Source: an uncultured Prochlorococcus sp. (lineage in GTDB: Bacteria > Cyanobacteriota > Cyanobacteriia > PCC-6307 > Cyanobiaceae). From it: DNA of 55,546 nucleotides. Every line of letters starts with the position of its first letter. Position 1 is the stretch's first letter. The position numbers and the translations under genes were made by a program. The stretch lies in assembly GCA_902621675.1 (NCBI GenBank), contig CACNMX010000007.1:1-55546 (forward strand), written 5' to 3'. This document shows, in pieces, positions 33,979 through 43,765 of the stretch. The notes beneath the pieces were generated by a model. That model worked only from the letters and a program-made list of their open reading frames with translations, made no database searches and was not told where the DNA came from.

Positions 33979-36041
33979 ATAATTTCTTTAATTTCAGAAC
34001 CTGAGAAGGAATCCGAATTATTAATAGATTTTGTCAATAATTCATCTTTATCAGATTGTGCTAAAGCTAAATCAAACCAGAAAGTTGTTCCTACTCCTAA
34101 TTCACTAGCCATACGAATCTCCCCACCATGTTTTTCAATTATTCCCCGCACTATTGATAAACCTAAACCAGTACCTTGCTCAGTATGAACGGAATTCTCT
34201 ACTCTATAAAAACGGTCAAATATCTTTTCTTGATCAGCTTGAGATATTCCTGAGCCAGTATCAGCAATCTCAATTCTTACTTTTGGTAGTGGTGAAACTA
34301 ATTCACATTGAGGGGCTGCATCATTTTTAATACTTGGAGGGAAAGCAGGACAGGAATCTGGCCAAGTGTAAGCTCTTATAATTAGGGAGCTGTTTTTTGG
34401 ACTGAATTTCAATCCATTACCCAACAAGTTATCAAAAACCTGTAAAAGCAAATCAAAATTTCCAAGAATTGAAGGAATAGTTTCCTCTATATCATGAGCT
34501 AATGAAACATTTTTTTCTGTTGCATTAAGTCTATAGTTTCTAAGGGTCTGCTCTATTGCAGGTTTTATGTCCATTTGTTCTAGTTGAACAATTTTCCCAG
34601 ACTCCAATCTCGATAAATCTAATACATCATTTACAAGTCTTGTTAACCTATCAGTCTCTGAATTTGCAATTCCCAAAAATTCTATTTGTTCTTCATCAGA
34701 GAGTTGATCTTTTAAATCATGTAAGGTTTCTACATAACTTTTGATATTAAAAAGTGGTGTCCTCAATTCGTGCGAAACATTACTAATAAATCTATTTTGT
34801 GCCGCGTTAAGTTCAACTTCTCTCGTTAAGTCTTGGATTGTTACTGCAATTCCTTTTAATTCAATTTTATTTGTATCTAAAACTGATTGCAAGACAATCC
34901 TTAGAGTTCTTGCTGGTTCTCCTAAACTAAACCTTAAATCGTCTTTCTCCTTTTCCCTGTTTAAGATAGATTCAATATTTGAATGTAAGTCGTTAGATAG
35001 AATTTCGGGAATTTCATTTAAAAAATGTTTACCCTCAAGAAATCTTCCTTCCCAACGAAATAATCTCTTAGCTGTTGGATTAGTAAGTACAATCTTCCCT
35101 TTTGAATCCAATAGTATGGCACCATCAGCCATTGTAGCTATTAGGGATTGCTGCTTGATTTGTGCCGCTTTTAGTTCTTCTATATTAGCCTCGTCATAAT
35201 TTTCTAACTGAGTGGCCATTCGGTTAAATCCATTTAAGAGTTCTCCTAGATCACCTGTCATAGGTAAAGAAATTCTGGATTTAAAATTCCCTCTTGAAAT
35301 TTCTCTAACACCTCTTACTAATTCTCTGACAGGTCTTGTAATAGTTAGTGCATTAAATACAGCTCCAAGTATTACTAAAACCCAAATTGAGATAAAAACT
35401 GCAATGGTTACCTCTCTAGTTAAGGCGGCACTGGCTAATGCTTTTTTATTCGGGGTGACTCCCAAAGCTAAAGTTCCAAGATATTTGCCTTTCCACAACA
35501 TTGGAACAAATACATCTGTTACTTGACCTTGAGGTGTCGCATGCTGTCTAACCAATGGAAATTGTGGCCTTTTCTTCAATTCAGAGGGGAGTTTAAGTCT
35601 TCGAGTGAGCTGAAACTGACTGTCTGAGCTTGTAGGCGTTGCACTGATCGGTATCCCAAGTTGAACTATATCTTCAGCATCAGTAAAGAATATATAACGT
35701 AAGTTTCGACTTGACCTCCAAAACTTTTCAGCTACATTTGAGATTTCTTTTTTTTGGTTATTAGCGACTAATTCTGTAACATTCCCAGATAATAATAAGC
35801 CAAGATCCCGAGCATATCTTGTATCATTCATTCCTGCATCTCTTTGGATACTATTTAAAGCAAAGAAAGTTATTCCTGTCATTAGGAGGCTTACGACAAG
35901 AGTTGCTATGGCTAACAACTTTGTTCTCAAACTGAACCCACTCCACCAAGCGAAGAGTCTATTAATCCAATAGTTATTATTCATTCCTTCAGTATCAGAG
36001 ATGTTATATTGTTCATTTTCTCGATTATTGGAATCTACCAT
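33975..36041 (-). CDS. nblS: membrane sensor histidine kinase, NblS (DspA/Hik33) family
   Basis: 688 residues. An N-terminal transmembrane helix (KLLAIATLVVSLLMTGITFF), an about 120-residue periplasmic sensor region, a second helix at about residue 210, then HAMP (TRPVRELVRGVREISRGNFK), PAS (ATMADGAILLDSKGKIVLTN), HisKA with FISNVSHELRTPLFNIKSY (His424) and HATPase motifs (FDNLLGNGLKFS, ADTGSGISQADQEKIFDRFY, GTGLGLSIVRGIIEKHGG). Architecture and length are those of NblS, which governs high-light and nutrient-stress genes in cyanobacteria. It lies five bases past purD. Confidence 0.9.
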   Translation of the reverse strand: MVDSNNRENEQYNISDTEGMNNNYWINRLFAWWSGFSLRTKLLAIATLVVSLLMTGITFFALNSIQRDAGMNDTRYARDLGLLLSGNVTELVANNQKKEISNVAEKFWRSSRNLRYIFFTDAEDIVQLGIPISATPTSSDSQFQLTRRLKLPSELKKRPQFPLVRQHATPQGQVTDVFVPMLWKGKYLGTLALGVTPNKKALASAALTREVTIAVFISIWVLVILGAVFNALTITRPVRELVRGVREISRGNFKSRISLPMTGDLGELLNGFNRMATQLENYDEANIEELKAAQIKQQSLIATMADGAILLDSKGKIVLTNPTAKRLFRWEGRFLEGKHFLNEIPEILSNDLHSNIESILNREKEKDDLRFSLGEPARTLRIVLQSVLDTNKIELKGIAVTIQDLTREVELNAAQNRFISNVSHELRTPLFNIKSYVETLHDLKDQLSDEEQIEFLGIANSETDRLTRLVNDVLDLSRLESGKIVQLEQMDIKPAIEQTLRNYRLNATEKNVSLAHDIEETIPSILGNFDLLLQVFDNLLGNGLKFSPKNSSLIIRAYTWPDSCPAFPPSIKNDAAPQCELVSPLPKVRIEIADTGSGISQADQEKIFDRFYRVENSVHTEQGTGLGLSIVRGIIEKHGGEIRMASELGVGTTFWFDLALAQSDKDELLTKSINNSDSFSGSEIKEII

Positions 36042-36045
36042 AAGC

Positions 36046-37377
36046 TTAGTTCTCCTTAGAAAAGTTTTTTCTGACTTGATAACCTATGTCATTTCTGAAG
36101 TAAATTCCCTCAAAATGAATTTCTTTTAAATTCTTATATGCTTTTTCAAAAACCAAATCGAAATCTTTATCTTGGCAGACAACACTTAAGACTCTTCCTC
36201 CATTAGTTAATAACTCCCCATTTTCACTAAAAGAGGTACCTGAGTCAAAAATTTGACAATCATTCGAATCAATCTTACCTATATTTATTTGAAATCCAGT
36301 TTCATATTCGAAAGGATAACCTTTGGATGTCGCTATTACACACCCACTAACTTTATCTGAAGTATAAATTTTTTCATCACTAGTTAAGTTTCCCATTGCA
36401 CATTTCTCTAAAAGAAATACAAAATTTTGATCCAGTAAGGGCATAATCGTCTGGCACTCTGGATCTCCAAATCTGCAATTATATTCTATAACTTTAGGCC
36501 CAGATTCCGTGATCATTAACCCAAAGTAAATTACGCCTCTATAGTCAATATTTCTTTTATTTAGTTCACTTATAGTAGGTTCAATTATCTCTTTGATAAT
36601 TCTATTAAGGTAATCTTCTGTTAATAATGGGGCAGGAGAATAAGCCCCCATACCGCCTGTATTTGGACCTTTGTCTTTCTCCTTAAGTCGTTTGTGATCT
36701 TGGGCGGTTGGAAGTAATGTGTATCTTTTTCCATCGCATAAAGCAAAAACTGAAACTTCCGGCCCTTGAATTTTTTCTTCTAAAACAACTATATTCCCAG
36801 AATTGCCAAATCTACCATTTAAAATTGACTCTGCCGCTTCAAAGCATTCATCTTTTGAATTAGGAATAAAAACTCCTTTACCTGAAGCTAGACCATCAGC
36901 TTTTACTACCATCGGAATTGATGATGAATTGATGATTTTTTTGGCTTCTTCTAGAGAATCGACTTTCCAAAAGTTTGCAGTTGGAATGTTTGCGTCTTGC
37001 ATAAATTCCTTTGCCCAAGATTTACTAAATTCTAGTTTTGCTCCATCTTTATTAGGACCAAATACTTTAAATTTCTTTTTGCGAAGAAAATCAGCTAATC
37101 CGTTTGCTAGAGGTATTTCTGGTCCGATTACAACTAAATCTATCTTAAAAAAATTAAGCTTTTCAACAAGTTCATTTTTATTATTTATGTCAATTTTTAT
37201 TCTTTCACATTTATTTATTCTTTCTGAACCAGCGTTGCCAGGTGTTAAATAAACTTTTTTAACTAATTCATTTTTTTGAATGGCCCAAGCCAAAGAGTTT
37301 TCTCTTCCGCCATTTCCAATTATAAATATATTTTCTAATCTAATAAAGCTCTTAGAACTTGGTGAATGACTTTCCAT
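36046..37377 (-). CDS. purD: phosphoribosylamine--glycine ligase
   Basis: 443 residues, ATP-grasp enzyme of purine synthesis. NIFIIGNGGRENSLAWAIQK, KADGLASGKGVFIPN, PNTGGMGAYSPAPLLTED and YNCRFGDPECQTIMPLLD are the family motifs. It lies directly upstream of nblS (36042-36045 gap). The start at 37377 includes about 15 extra residues before the Rossmann strand. Confidence 0.94.
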   Translation of the reverse strand: MESHSPSSKSFIRLENIFIIGNGGRENSLAWAIQKNELVKKVYLTPGNAGSERINKCERIKIDINNKNELVEKLNFFKIDLVVIGPEIPLANGLADFLRKKKFKVFGPNKDGAKLEFSKSWAKEFMQDANIPTANFWKVDSLEEAKKIINSSSIPMVVKADGLASGKGVFIPNSKDECFEAAESILNGRFGNSGNIVVLEEKIQGPEVSVFALCDGKRYTLLPTAQDHKRLKEKDKGPNTGGMGAYSPAPLLTEDYLNRIIKEIIEPTISELNKRNIDYRGVIYFGLMITESGPKVIEYNCRFGDPECQTIMPLLDQNFVFLLEKCAMGNLTSDEKIYTSDKVSGCVIATSKGYPFEYETGFQINIGKIDSNDCQIFDSGTSFSENGELLTNGGRVLSVVCQDKDFDLVFEKAYKNLKEIHFEGIYFRNDIGYQVRKNFSKEN

Positions 37378-37510
37378 ATATTTGTTATTTTAAGGTTTTG
37401 AGGTTTCAATGAATAATTAGTTAAAATGAAATAAGATCATTTAAGTAGACCTCTAACAATTATGTTAATTACAAAAAGTAATTTAGTAATCATAATAAGG
37501 TTTTAAATTA

Positions 37511-38248
37511 ATGTATAAAAAAAATAAATTGATTTATGAAGGCAAAGCAAAAAAAGTTTTTACTCATGATGATTTAGATAAGGTGAAAATTGAATTTAAG
37601 GATGATGCTACAGCTTTTAATGCCTTGAAAAAAGAAAAATTTGAAGGTAAAGGCAAACTTAATTGCTTAATAAGTGCAAGAATTTTTGAGATTCTTATTA
37701 AAAAGAATATTCCAACTCACTTTATTGAACTTGAAAATGAAAATACGATGATTGCAAAAAAAATAAAAGTAATTCCATTAGAAATCGTTCTAAGAAATAC
37801 TGCTTATGGCTCTTTGTGTAAACAAACGACTATAAAACCTGGAACTTTACTATCAAAACCATTAATTGATATCTATCTTAAAAATGATGAACTTAATGAT
37901 CCCCTTATCACAAAAGACAGAATTGAATTGATGAATATATTAAGCCCTCACGATTTAGAGTTAATAATAAATTTAACTTTCAAGATTAATGTAATCCTAA
38001 AAAGCTTTTTTAAAAGTATTCATCTTCAACTTGTGGATTTCAAGTTGGAATTTGGTTATGACTTTAGAAATAACATTCTTCTTGGAGATGAAATAAGCCC
38101 TGATAATTGTAGATTGTGGGATCTTAATCAAAAAAATGATACAATTGTAAGTCTTGATAAAGATAGATTTAGGAATGATTTAGGCGGCCTAATTGAAGCT
38201 TATAGTGAAATCTACCGCAGAATGAACGATCTTCTCCCATCTAATTAA
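37511..38248 (+). CDS. purC: SAICAR synthetase
   Basis: 245 residues, converts CAIR and Asp to SAICAR. The signature YEGKAKKVFTHDD at the N-terminus, EFKDDATAFNALKKE, LRNTAYGSLCKQT, GDEISPDNCRLWD and LGGLIEAYSEIYRRM are present. Divergent from purD across a 133-base gap that must hold promoters for both purine genes. Confidence 0.94.
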   Translation: MYKKNKLIYEGKAKKVFTHDDLDKVKIEFKDDATAFNALKKEKFEGKGKLNCLISARIFEILIKKNIPTHFIELENENTMIAKKIKVIPLEIVLRNTAYGSLCKQTTIKPGTLLSKPLIDIYLKNDELNDPLITKDRIELMNILSPHDLELIINLTFKINVILKSFFKSIHLQLVDFKLEFGYDFRNNILLGDEISPDNCRLWDLNQKNDTIVSLDKDRFRNDLGGLIEAYSEIYRRMNDLLPSN

Positions 38249-38284
38249 ATAAATAATGACTTATTTTTTTTGATAAAAAGTACT

Positions 38285-40414
38285 ATGCAAAAACATTCTT
38301 TAAAATTTGGAAAGGTTTTCACAAATGTTGCCTGCTCTCCCTTGATTTTGATGTCAAATAATACAGAACTGGCTGCTAAGTTTTTGCCAAATAATCTTGA
38401 TCAATCAATATCAACCTTAGAAATACAAAATATTAATAATGGTTTATTGCAAGAGATTGATATTAAACAAGGGAAAAATATTCTTTTTGCAGACAATAAT
38501 AATGATAAAAGTGTTCTTATTTCAGAAATAATTATCGAAGGTTGGGAAAATCATCCTGAGGGCAGAAAACTTGAATTGGCTGCCTATGACTCTATGAGCA
38601 TAAAACCTGGAAGTATTGTTGATAATCGAATTTTAAATCAAGACCTTAATGCAATTTATGCTAGTGGTTGGTTTTCAGGAGTCAAAATAAAGTCTCAAGA
38701 AGGGCCTCTTGGTGTGAGGCTGATTGTAAATGTAGTGCCTAATCCAATCTTGAAGAAAGTTAGTCTTAAACCAACCAACTCTGTAATCTCAAATGAATAT
38801 GTAAATGATATTTTTAATAATTATTATGGTACAACTCTTAACTTAAATGAATTTCAAAATAAGATAGAAATAATAAAAAAACGTTATGAGGAAGAGGGTT
38901 ATTCTTTAGCTAGAATTAATGGTCCCGATAGAATATCAGATAACGGAGTTATAACATTAAAAGTTTCAGAGGGAATTGTATCTGATGTAAAAATAAGATT
39001 CCCAGATTCTGATGGTGAATTTGTTATCGATGGAAAACCTAGAAAAGGGAAAACAAAAGATTGGGTCATAAAGAGAGAATTAAAAACGCAACCTGGTTCA
39101 ATATTTAATAGAAAAATTTTGGAAGCTGATATCGGTAGACTCTATGCCACATCATTATTTGATGATATAAAGGTTTCTCTTGGTCCAGATAATTTAAATC
39201 CTGATCAAGTCATAATTTTTTTAGATGTAAGCGAGCAAAGAACAGGATCATTAACAGGTGGACTTGGATATAGTAATAGTTCAGGTATCTTTGCCTCAAT
39301 TGGTTTGCAGGAAACAAATGCACTAGGAAGAGCATGGTCTACAAATTTAAATTTAAATTTTGGAGAATATTCAACTACCTATAATTTTTCATTATCTGAT
39401 CCATGGATTAAAGGAGATAAACATAAAACTTCTTTTAGAACAAATGTTTTTTTAAGTAGAGATTATCCACAAGAATTTAAAAGTGAAAAAAATGGGAAAT
39501 TATACTCAGTAGATGATCAAATACCATCAAGCTCTGATAGCTTTTCATCAATAGTTTTAGAAAAAACTGGTGGTGGATTTTCTTTCTCAAGGCCACTTAA
39601 TGGTGGAGATCCATTTAAGGTCGCTAAATGGAGAGTTCTTGCAGGAATGAATTTTAAGAAAGTAAAGATGATTGACGGTGATGGGAACAAAAAACCTTAT
39701 GGTGATAGAACGCCAACCACCACTAGAAATAATATAAGCGATATAATTTGCATTGGATTTACTCCAAATGATGGGTCCTGCCCTGAAGACAATACATTAG
39801 TGAGTGTTATCGCTAGTACTTCTAGAAATAATTTGAACAATTCTATTAACCCAACTTCAGGAAATAAATTTACCTTCGGTACAGAACAATTTGTTTCAAT
39901 AGGGGAAAACTCCCCAACTTTTAATAGGATGCGAGCTTCATATTCATTTTTTATACCAACAAAATTAATAAATTTAACTAAAGCATGTAGGTCTGGCAAT
40001 GCGAAGAGTGAAGAATGTCCTCAAGCTATTGGATTTCAATTTAAGGCAGGAACTATTATTGGGGAACTGCCTCCCTACGAAGCATTTTGTATGGGAGGAA
40101 CATCATCTGTTAGAGGATGGGGATCTTGCGATTTGGCGGTAAGTAAAAGTTTTGTTGAAGGCACAGCAGAATATAGATTCCCTGTTTGGAGAATGATATC
40201 AGGAGCTCTATTCGTCGATGCAGCAAGTGATCTAGGCTCTCAAAAGCAAGTGCCTGGAAAACCTGGTGAATTATTGCAGAAATCAGGTTCTGGTTTTTCC
40301 CTTGGAGGAGGAGTTGGGGTTAAAACACCTATAGGTCCATTAAGATTAGATTTTGCTAGCAAGGACTTAAGTGGAGATTGGAGATACACACTTGGAGTTG
40401 GATGGAAGTTTTAA
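38285..40414 (+). CDS. Omp85/BamA family outer-membrane assembly protein
   Basis: About 709 residues. Three POTRA-like repeats (about 80-330): VLISEIIIEGWENHPEGRKL, KKVSLKPTNSV, GVITLKVSEGIVSDVKIRF and ISEPGSIFNRK-like QPGSIFNRKILEADIGRL. Then the barrel starts GGLGYSNSSGIFASIGLQET and ends in LGVGWKF with a C-terminal aromatic; the L6 loop SVRGWGSCDL (RGF/RGW signature) is visible. Inserts outer-membrane beta-barrels. I use the ATG at 38285 over a TTG at 38270. The next start (lpxC) follows immediately. Confidence 0.88.
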   Translation: MQKHSLKFGKVFTNVACSPLILMSNNTELAAKFLPNNLDQSISTLEIQNINNGLLQEIDIKQGKNILFADNNNDKSVLISEIIIEGWENHPEGRKLELAAYDSMSIKPGSIVDNRILNQDLNAIYASGWFSGVKIKSQEGPLGVRLIVNVVPNPILKKVSLKPTNSVISNEYVNDIFNNYYGTTLNLNEFQNKIEIIKKRYEEEGYSLARINGPDRISDNGVITLKVSEGIVSDVKIRFPDSDGEFVIDGKPRKGKTKDWVIKRELKTQPGSIFNRKILEADIGRLYATSLFDDIKVSLGPDNLNPDQVIIFLDVSEQRTGSLTGGLGYSNSSGIFASIGLQETNALGRAWSTNLNLNFGEYSTTYNFSLSDPWIKGDKHKTSFRTNVFLSRDYPQEFKSEKNGKLYSVDDQIPSSSDSFSSIVLEKTGGGFSFSRPLNGGDPFKVAKWRVLAGMNFKKVKMIDGDGNKKPYGDRTPTTTRNNISDIICIGFTPNDGSCPEDNTLVSVIASTSRNNLNNSINPTSGNKFTFGTEQFVSIGENSPTFNRMRASYSFFIPTKLINLTKACRSGNAKSEECPQAIGFQFKAGTIIGELPPYEAFCMGGTSSVRGWGSCDLAVSKSFVEGTAEYRFPVWRMISGALFVDAASDLGSQKQVPGKPGELLQKSGSGFSLGGGVGVKTPIGPLRLDFASKDLSGDWRYTLGVGWKF

Positions 40415-41251
40415 GTGTTTTCTTGGCCTGCTAATTACGATTCTTGCTATACCTTGGCTGGTGTTATTTCCAGAGAGGGTATAGGTCTTCATAGTGGAGA
40501 AAAAACAAGAGTCAAAATTTCCTCCTTTGAGAAAGAGGGATATTATGTCTCTTTTAGGGATAAACCTAACGAAATTTTTAAGTTAACTCAGGATTTAATT
40601 GGAAGTACTATGCTTTGTACGGCCGTTAAATTAGGGGGGAGAAATTTGTATACTATTGAACATTTATTATCTTCAATGGCAGGGTGTGGCTTGAGTTATA
40701 TACATATTGAGGTTGATGGGAAAGAAATTCCTCTTTTAGATGGATCGGCAATTCAGTGGGTTAGAGATTTTGAAAAAGCAGGAATAAAAAAGGCACCTAG
40801 ACCAGATAATTTCTTTCGAGAGATTAATAAATCAATAATTTTAAATAAAGAAAGCTCAGTTATAGCAGCAACTCCTTCTGAAAAAACAACAATTATATCT
40901 ACTATAAATTTTGATTATAAAGCAATTGGAAATCAAACTTTTGTGATTGATTTAAATCCAAAGAATTTTGTTGAAATGATTGCTCCTGCCAGAACATTTG
41001 GTTTTAAAGATCAATTTCAAGAGTTAAGTGAACTTGGATTAATAAAAGGCGGAAGTTTAGAAAATGCCCTTGTTTGTGATGGTGATAAATGGGTTAATCC
41101 ACCATTAAGATTTTATAATGAACCAATAAGACATAAAATTTTAGACCTTATTGGGGACTTGGCTTTGGTAGGGTTACCTAAGGCTCAAATTTTAGTTTAT
41201 AAAGGGTCACATTCTTTAAATGCTTTATTGGCCTCGTCGCTAAAAAATTAA
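40415..41251 (+). CDS. lpxC: UDP-3-O-acyl-N-acetylglucosamine deacetylase
   Basis: 278 residues, zinc deacetylase of lipid A synthesis. The GTG start immediately follows the omp85 stop. Motifs: [40 protein letters not shown], then [18 protein letters not shown] and [12 protein letters not shown], which hold the His and Asp zinc ligands and catalytic His. Length is slightly short of Gram-negative LpxC (about 300) but complete. Confidence 0.92.
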   Translation: MFSWPANYDSCYTLAGVISREGIGLHSGEKTRVKISSFEKEGYYVSFRDKPNEIFKLTQDLIGSTMLCTAVKLGGRNLYTIEHLLSSMAGCGLSYIHIEVDGKEIPLLDGSAIQWVRDFEKAGIKKAPRPDNFFREINKSIILNKESSVIAATPSEKTTIISTINFDYKAIGNQTFVIDLNPKNFVEMIAPARTFGFKDQFQELSELGLIKGGSLENALVCDGDKWVNPPLRFYNEPIRHKILDLIGDLALVGLPKAQILVYKGSHSLNALLASSLKN

Positions 41252-41268
41252 CTTTATCTTTAATTGTT

Positions 41269-41727
41269 TTGGAAAATAAATTATTCAATGAAAATAATCA
41301 ACTTTCTTCTGAGCAAATACTAGGTTTGTTACCTCATCGATATCCTTTTGCTCTTGTGGACAAAGTCATAGAGCATATCCCTGGGGAGAGAGCTGTTGCA
41401 GTAAAAAATGTAACTATAAATGAGCCTCAATTTCAGGGACACTTTCCTGAGAGACCATTAATGCCTGGTGTTCTGATTGTTGAATCAATGGCACAAGTTG
41501 GAGGAATAATCGTAACACAAATGCCCGAACTTCCTAAAGGGCTCTTCGTCTTCGCTGGAATCAATAATGTTAAATTTAGAAAACCAGTTGTGCCTGGAGA
41601 TCAACTGATAATTTCTTGTGAGTTATTGTCTATTAAAAGGAAAAGATTTGGGATGGTTAAAGGAGAGGCACATGTTGATGGGAAGTTGGTTTGTGCTGGA
41701 GAATTAATGTTTTCATTAGTTGATTAG
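41269..41727 (+). CDS. fabZ: 3-hydroxyacyl-ACP dehydratase
   Basis: 152 residues, TTG start. [20 protein letters not shown] carries the catalytic His; [20 protein letters not shown] the catalytic Glu region. Sits in the lpx cluster, as is usual. Supplies acyl chains for fatty acid and lipid A synthesis. Confidence 0.92.
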   Translation: MENKLFNENNQLSSEQILGLLPHRYPFALVDKVIEHIPGERAVAVKNVTINEPQFQGHFPERPLMPGVLIVESMAQVGGIIVTQMPELPKGLFVFAGINNVKFRKPVVPGDQLIISCELLSIKRKRFGMVKGEAHVDGKLVCAGELMFSLVD

Positions 41728-41731
41728 GAAT

Positions 41732-42574
41732 ATGGATTCTAAAAATACTGCATTTAACTCAAGCTCTAGAGGTGTGAATGTCCATCCAAATGCTTTTGTT
41801 GATCCAGGTGCCGAATTACATGATGACGTTATTATCTCTCAAGGAGCTATTGTCGGTCCTAACGTGACTATCGGGAAAGGAACCGAAATAGGCCCAAATG
41901 CTGTTATTTCAGGAAGAACTCAAATTGGTAAAAACAATAAAATTTTCCCAAATGTTTTTATAGGTCTTGATCCCCAGGACCTTAAATATAAAGGGGCCCC
42001 TACTGAAGTAATTATTGGAGATAATAATACTTTTAGAGAATGCGTAACTATTAATATAGCAACTGATGAAGGAGAAAAAACTATTATTGGCAGCAATAAT
42101 TTGTTGATGGCTTACACTCATATCGGCCATAATTGTGAATTAGGTAATAGTATAGTTTTATCAAATAGTGTCCAAGTTGCTGGCCATGTAAAGATCGAAG
42201 ATAAAGCTATTATTGGCGGATGTTTAGGAATTCATCAATTTGTACACATTGGATATTTAGCAATGATTGGAGGAATGACGAGAGTAGATAGAGATGTACC
42301 CCCTTTTTGTTTGGCCGAAGGTCATCCAGGAAGATTGAGAGGATTGAATAGGATTGGAATTAAGAGAAGTGGTTTAATGGAAAATAAAAATTTTGACTTA
42401 AAATTATTGCAAAGTACTTGGAATCTGCTTTTTAAATCTAATGATGCGATTTCACATTCATTAGAAAAAGTAATGACAGGAGAATTAGACCTTTCATCTT
42501 CAAAATTATGTAGTTTTTTAAAAGAGTCAATATCTAAACAAAGACGAGGACCAATGCCTGTAGTGAATTTATGA
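41732..42574 (+). CDS. lpxA: UDP-N-acetylglucosamine acyltransferase
   Basis: About 280 residues with a left-handed beta-helix of hexapeptide repeats (GAIVGPNVTIGKGTEIGPNA, NAVISGRTQIGKNNKIFPNV) and the LpxA-type catalytic stretch TYIGHNC-like MAYTHIGHNCELGNSIVLSN. The C-terminal helical part follows at PPFCLAEGHPGRLRGLN. ATG at 41732 is taken rather than the TTG at 41720 that overlaps fabZ. ATGA overlap with lpxB. Confidence 0.92.
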   Translation: MDSKNTAFNSSSRGVNVHPNAFVDPGAELHDDVIISQGAIVGPNVTIGKGTEIGPNAVISGRTQIGKNNKIFPNVFIGLDPQDLKYKGAPTEVIIGDNNTFRECVTINIATDEGEKTIIGSNNLLMAYTHIGHNCELGNSIVLSNSVQVAGHVKIEDKAIIGGCLGIHQFVHIGYLAMIGGMTRVDRDVPPFCLAEGHPGRLRGLNRIGIKRSGLMENKNFDLKLLQSTWNLLFKSNDAISHSLEKVMTGELDLSSSKLCSFLKESISKQRRGPMPVVNL

Positions 42575-43749
42575 ACAAAAAGATATTTATTAGTACTGGA
42601 GAAGTCTCTGGAGATTTGCATGGAAGTTTGTTATCAAAAGCATTATTAGATGAAGCTAAAAAAAAATCTCTAGATCTAGAAATTTGTGGATTAGGTGGGG
42701 AAAGGATGAAGAAAGAAGGTGTAAAAATTCTCCAAGATACCACATCAATTAGTGCAATAGGAATTTGGGAGGCTTTACCACTTATTCTTCCAACAATAAG
42801 AATTCAAAAAAGGTTCTATAAATTACTAAAAAAATATCCTCCTGATTGCTTGATTTTGATTGACTATATGGGTCCAAATATAAAAATTGGAACTAAATTA
42901 AAAAGATCGAAGACTAATATTCCAATTTTTTACTATATTGCACCTCAGGAGTGGGCCTGGAGAGTTGGTAACAATACTACAACAAATCTAATAAAATTTT
43001 CTGATAAAATTTTCGCGATTTTCAAGAAAGAAGCAGCATTTTATAAAAAAAGAGGTGGAAATGTTTTGTGGGTTGGACATCCAATGATTGATTTGACAAT
43101 AAAACTTCCACTCAAGAAAGATGCAAGAAATATTCTGAACCTTCGTCCTGATCAAAACATACTACTTTTGATGCCCGCATCAAGACCTCAAGAATTACGT
43201 TATATATTACCTACTTTTATGAGAGCCGCTAAAAAATTACAACAAAAATATCCAAGTTTGGTTGTCTATATTCCATCCTGCCGGAGGGCTTTTGACGAAA
43301 TATTCCAAAAAGCTTTTAGAAAATATCAAGTTCAAGGCCTTGTGATTTCTCAAAAAGATAGCGCAAAATTAAAGCCTTATATTTATTCGCTTACTAAAAT
43401 TGCTTTTTGTAAATCTGGGACGGTCAATATGGAATTAGCTTTATATGGAATTCCGCAGATTGTTGGTTATAGAGTAAGTAGGGTAACTGCCTTTATTGCT
43501 AAAAAAATACTCAATTTCAAAGTAAGATTTATATCCCCTGTAAATTTGTTAGTTAATAAATTAATAATTCCTGAGTTTGTACAGAAAGAGTTTGACGAAA
43601 ATAAAATCTTCTTTAAATCTTGCAGAATTCTTGAGGGAAGGTCAGAAAAAATAAAAATAAAAAAAGGTTATACTTTTTTAAAAAAAGAATTAGGTGAAGA
43701 GGGCGTAGTCCAAAGAACTGCAAAAGAGATTATTAATTCTATTATTTGA
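42571..43749 (+). CDS. lpxB: lipid-A-disaccharide synthase
   Basis: 392 residues, GT19 glycosyltransferase joining two UDP-acylglucosamines. ISTGEVSGDLHGSLLSKALL at the N-terminus, IDYMGPNIKIGTKLKR, YYIAPQEWAWRVG, WVGHPMIDL and LLMPASRPQELRYILPT (donor site), then AFCKSGTVNMELALYGIPQI. Starts on ATGA overlap with lpxA. Confidence 0.93.
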   Translation: MNKKIFISTGEVSGDLHGSLLSKALLDEAKKKSLDLEICGLGGERMKKEGVKILQDTTSISAIGIWEALPLILPTIRIQKRFYKLLKKYPPDCLILIDYMGPNIKIGTKLKRSKTNIPIFYYIAPQEWAWRVGNNTTTNLIKFSDKIFAIFKKEAAFYKKRGGNVLWVGHPMIDLTIKLPLKKDARNILNLRPDQNILLLMPASRPQELRYILPTFMRAAKKLQQKYPSLVVYIPSCRRAFDEIFQKAFRKYQVQGLVISQKDSAKLKPYIYSLTKIAFCKSGTVNMELALYGIPQIVGYRVSRVTAFIAKKILNFKVRFISPVNLLVNKLIIPEFVQKEFDENKIFFKSCRILEGRSEKIKIKKGYTFLKKELGEEGVVQRTAKEIINSII

Positions 43750-43765
43750 ACTTTATAATAAAAAA

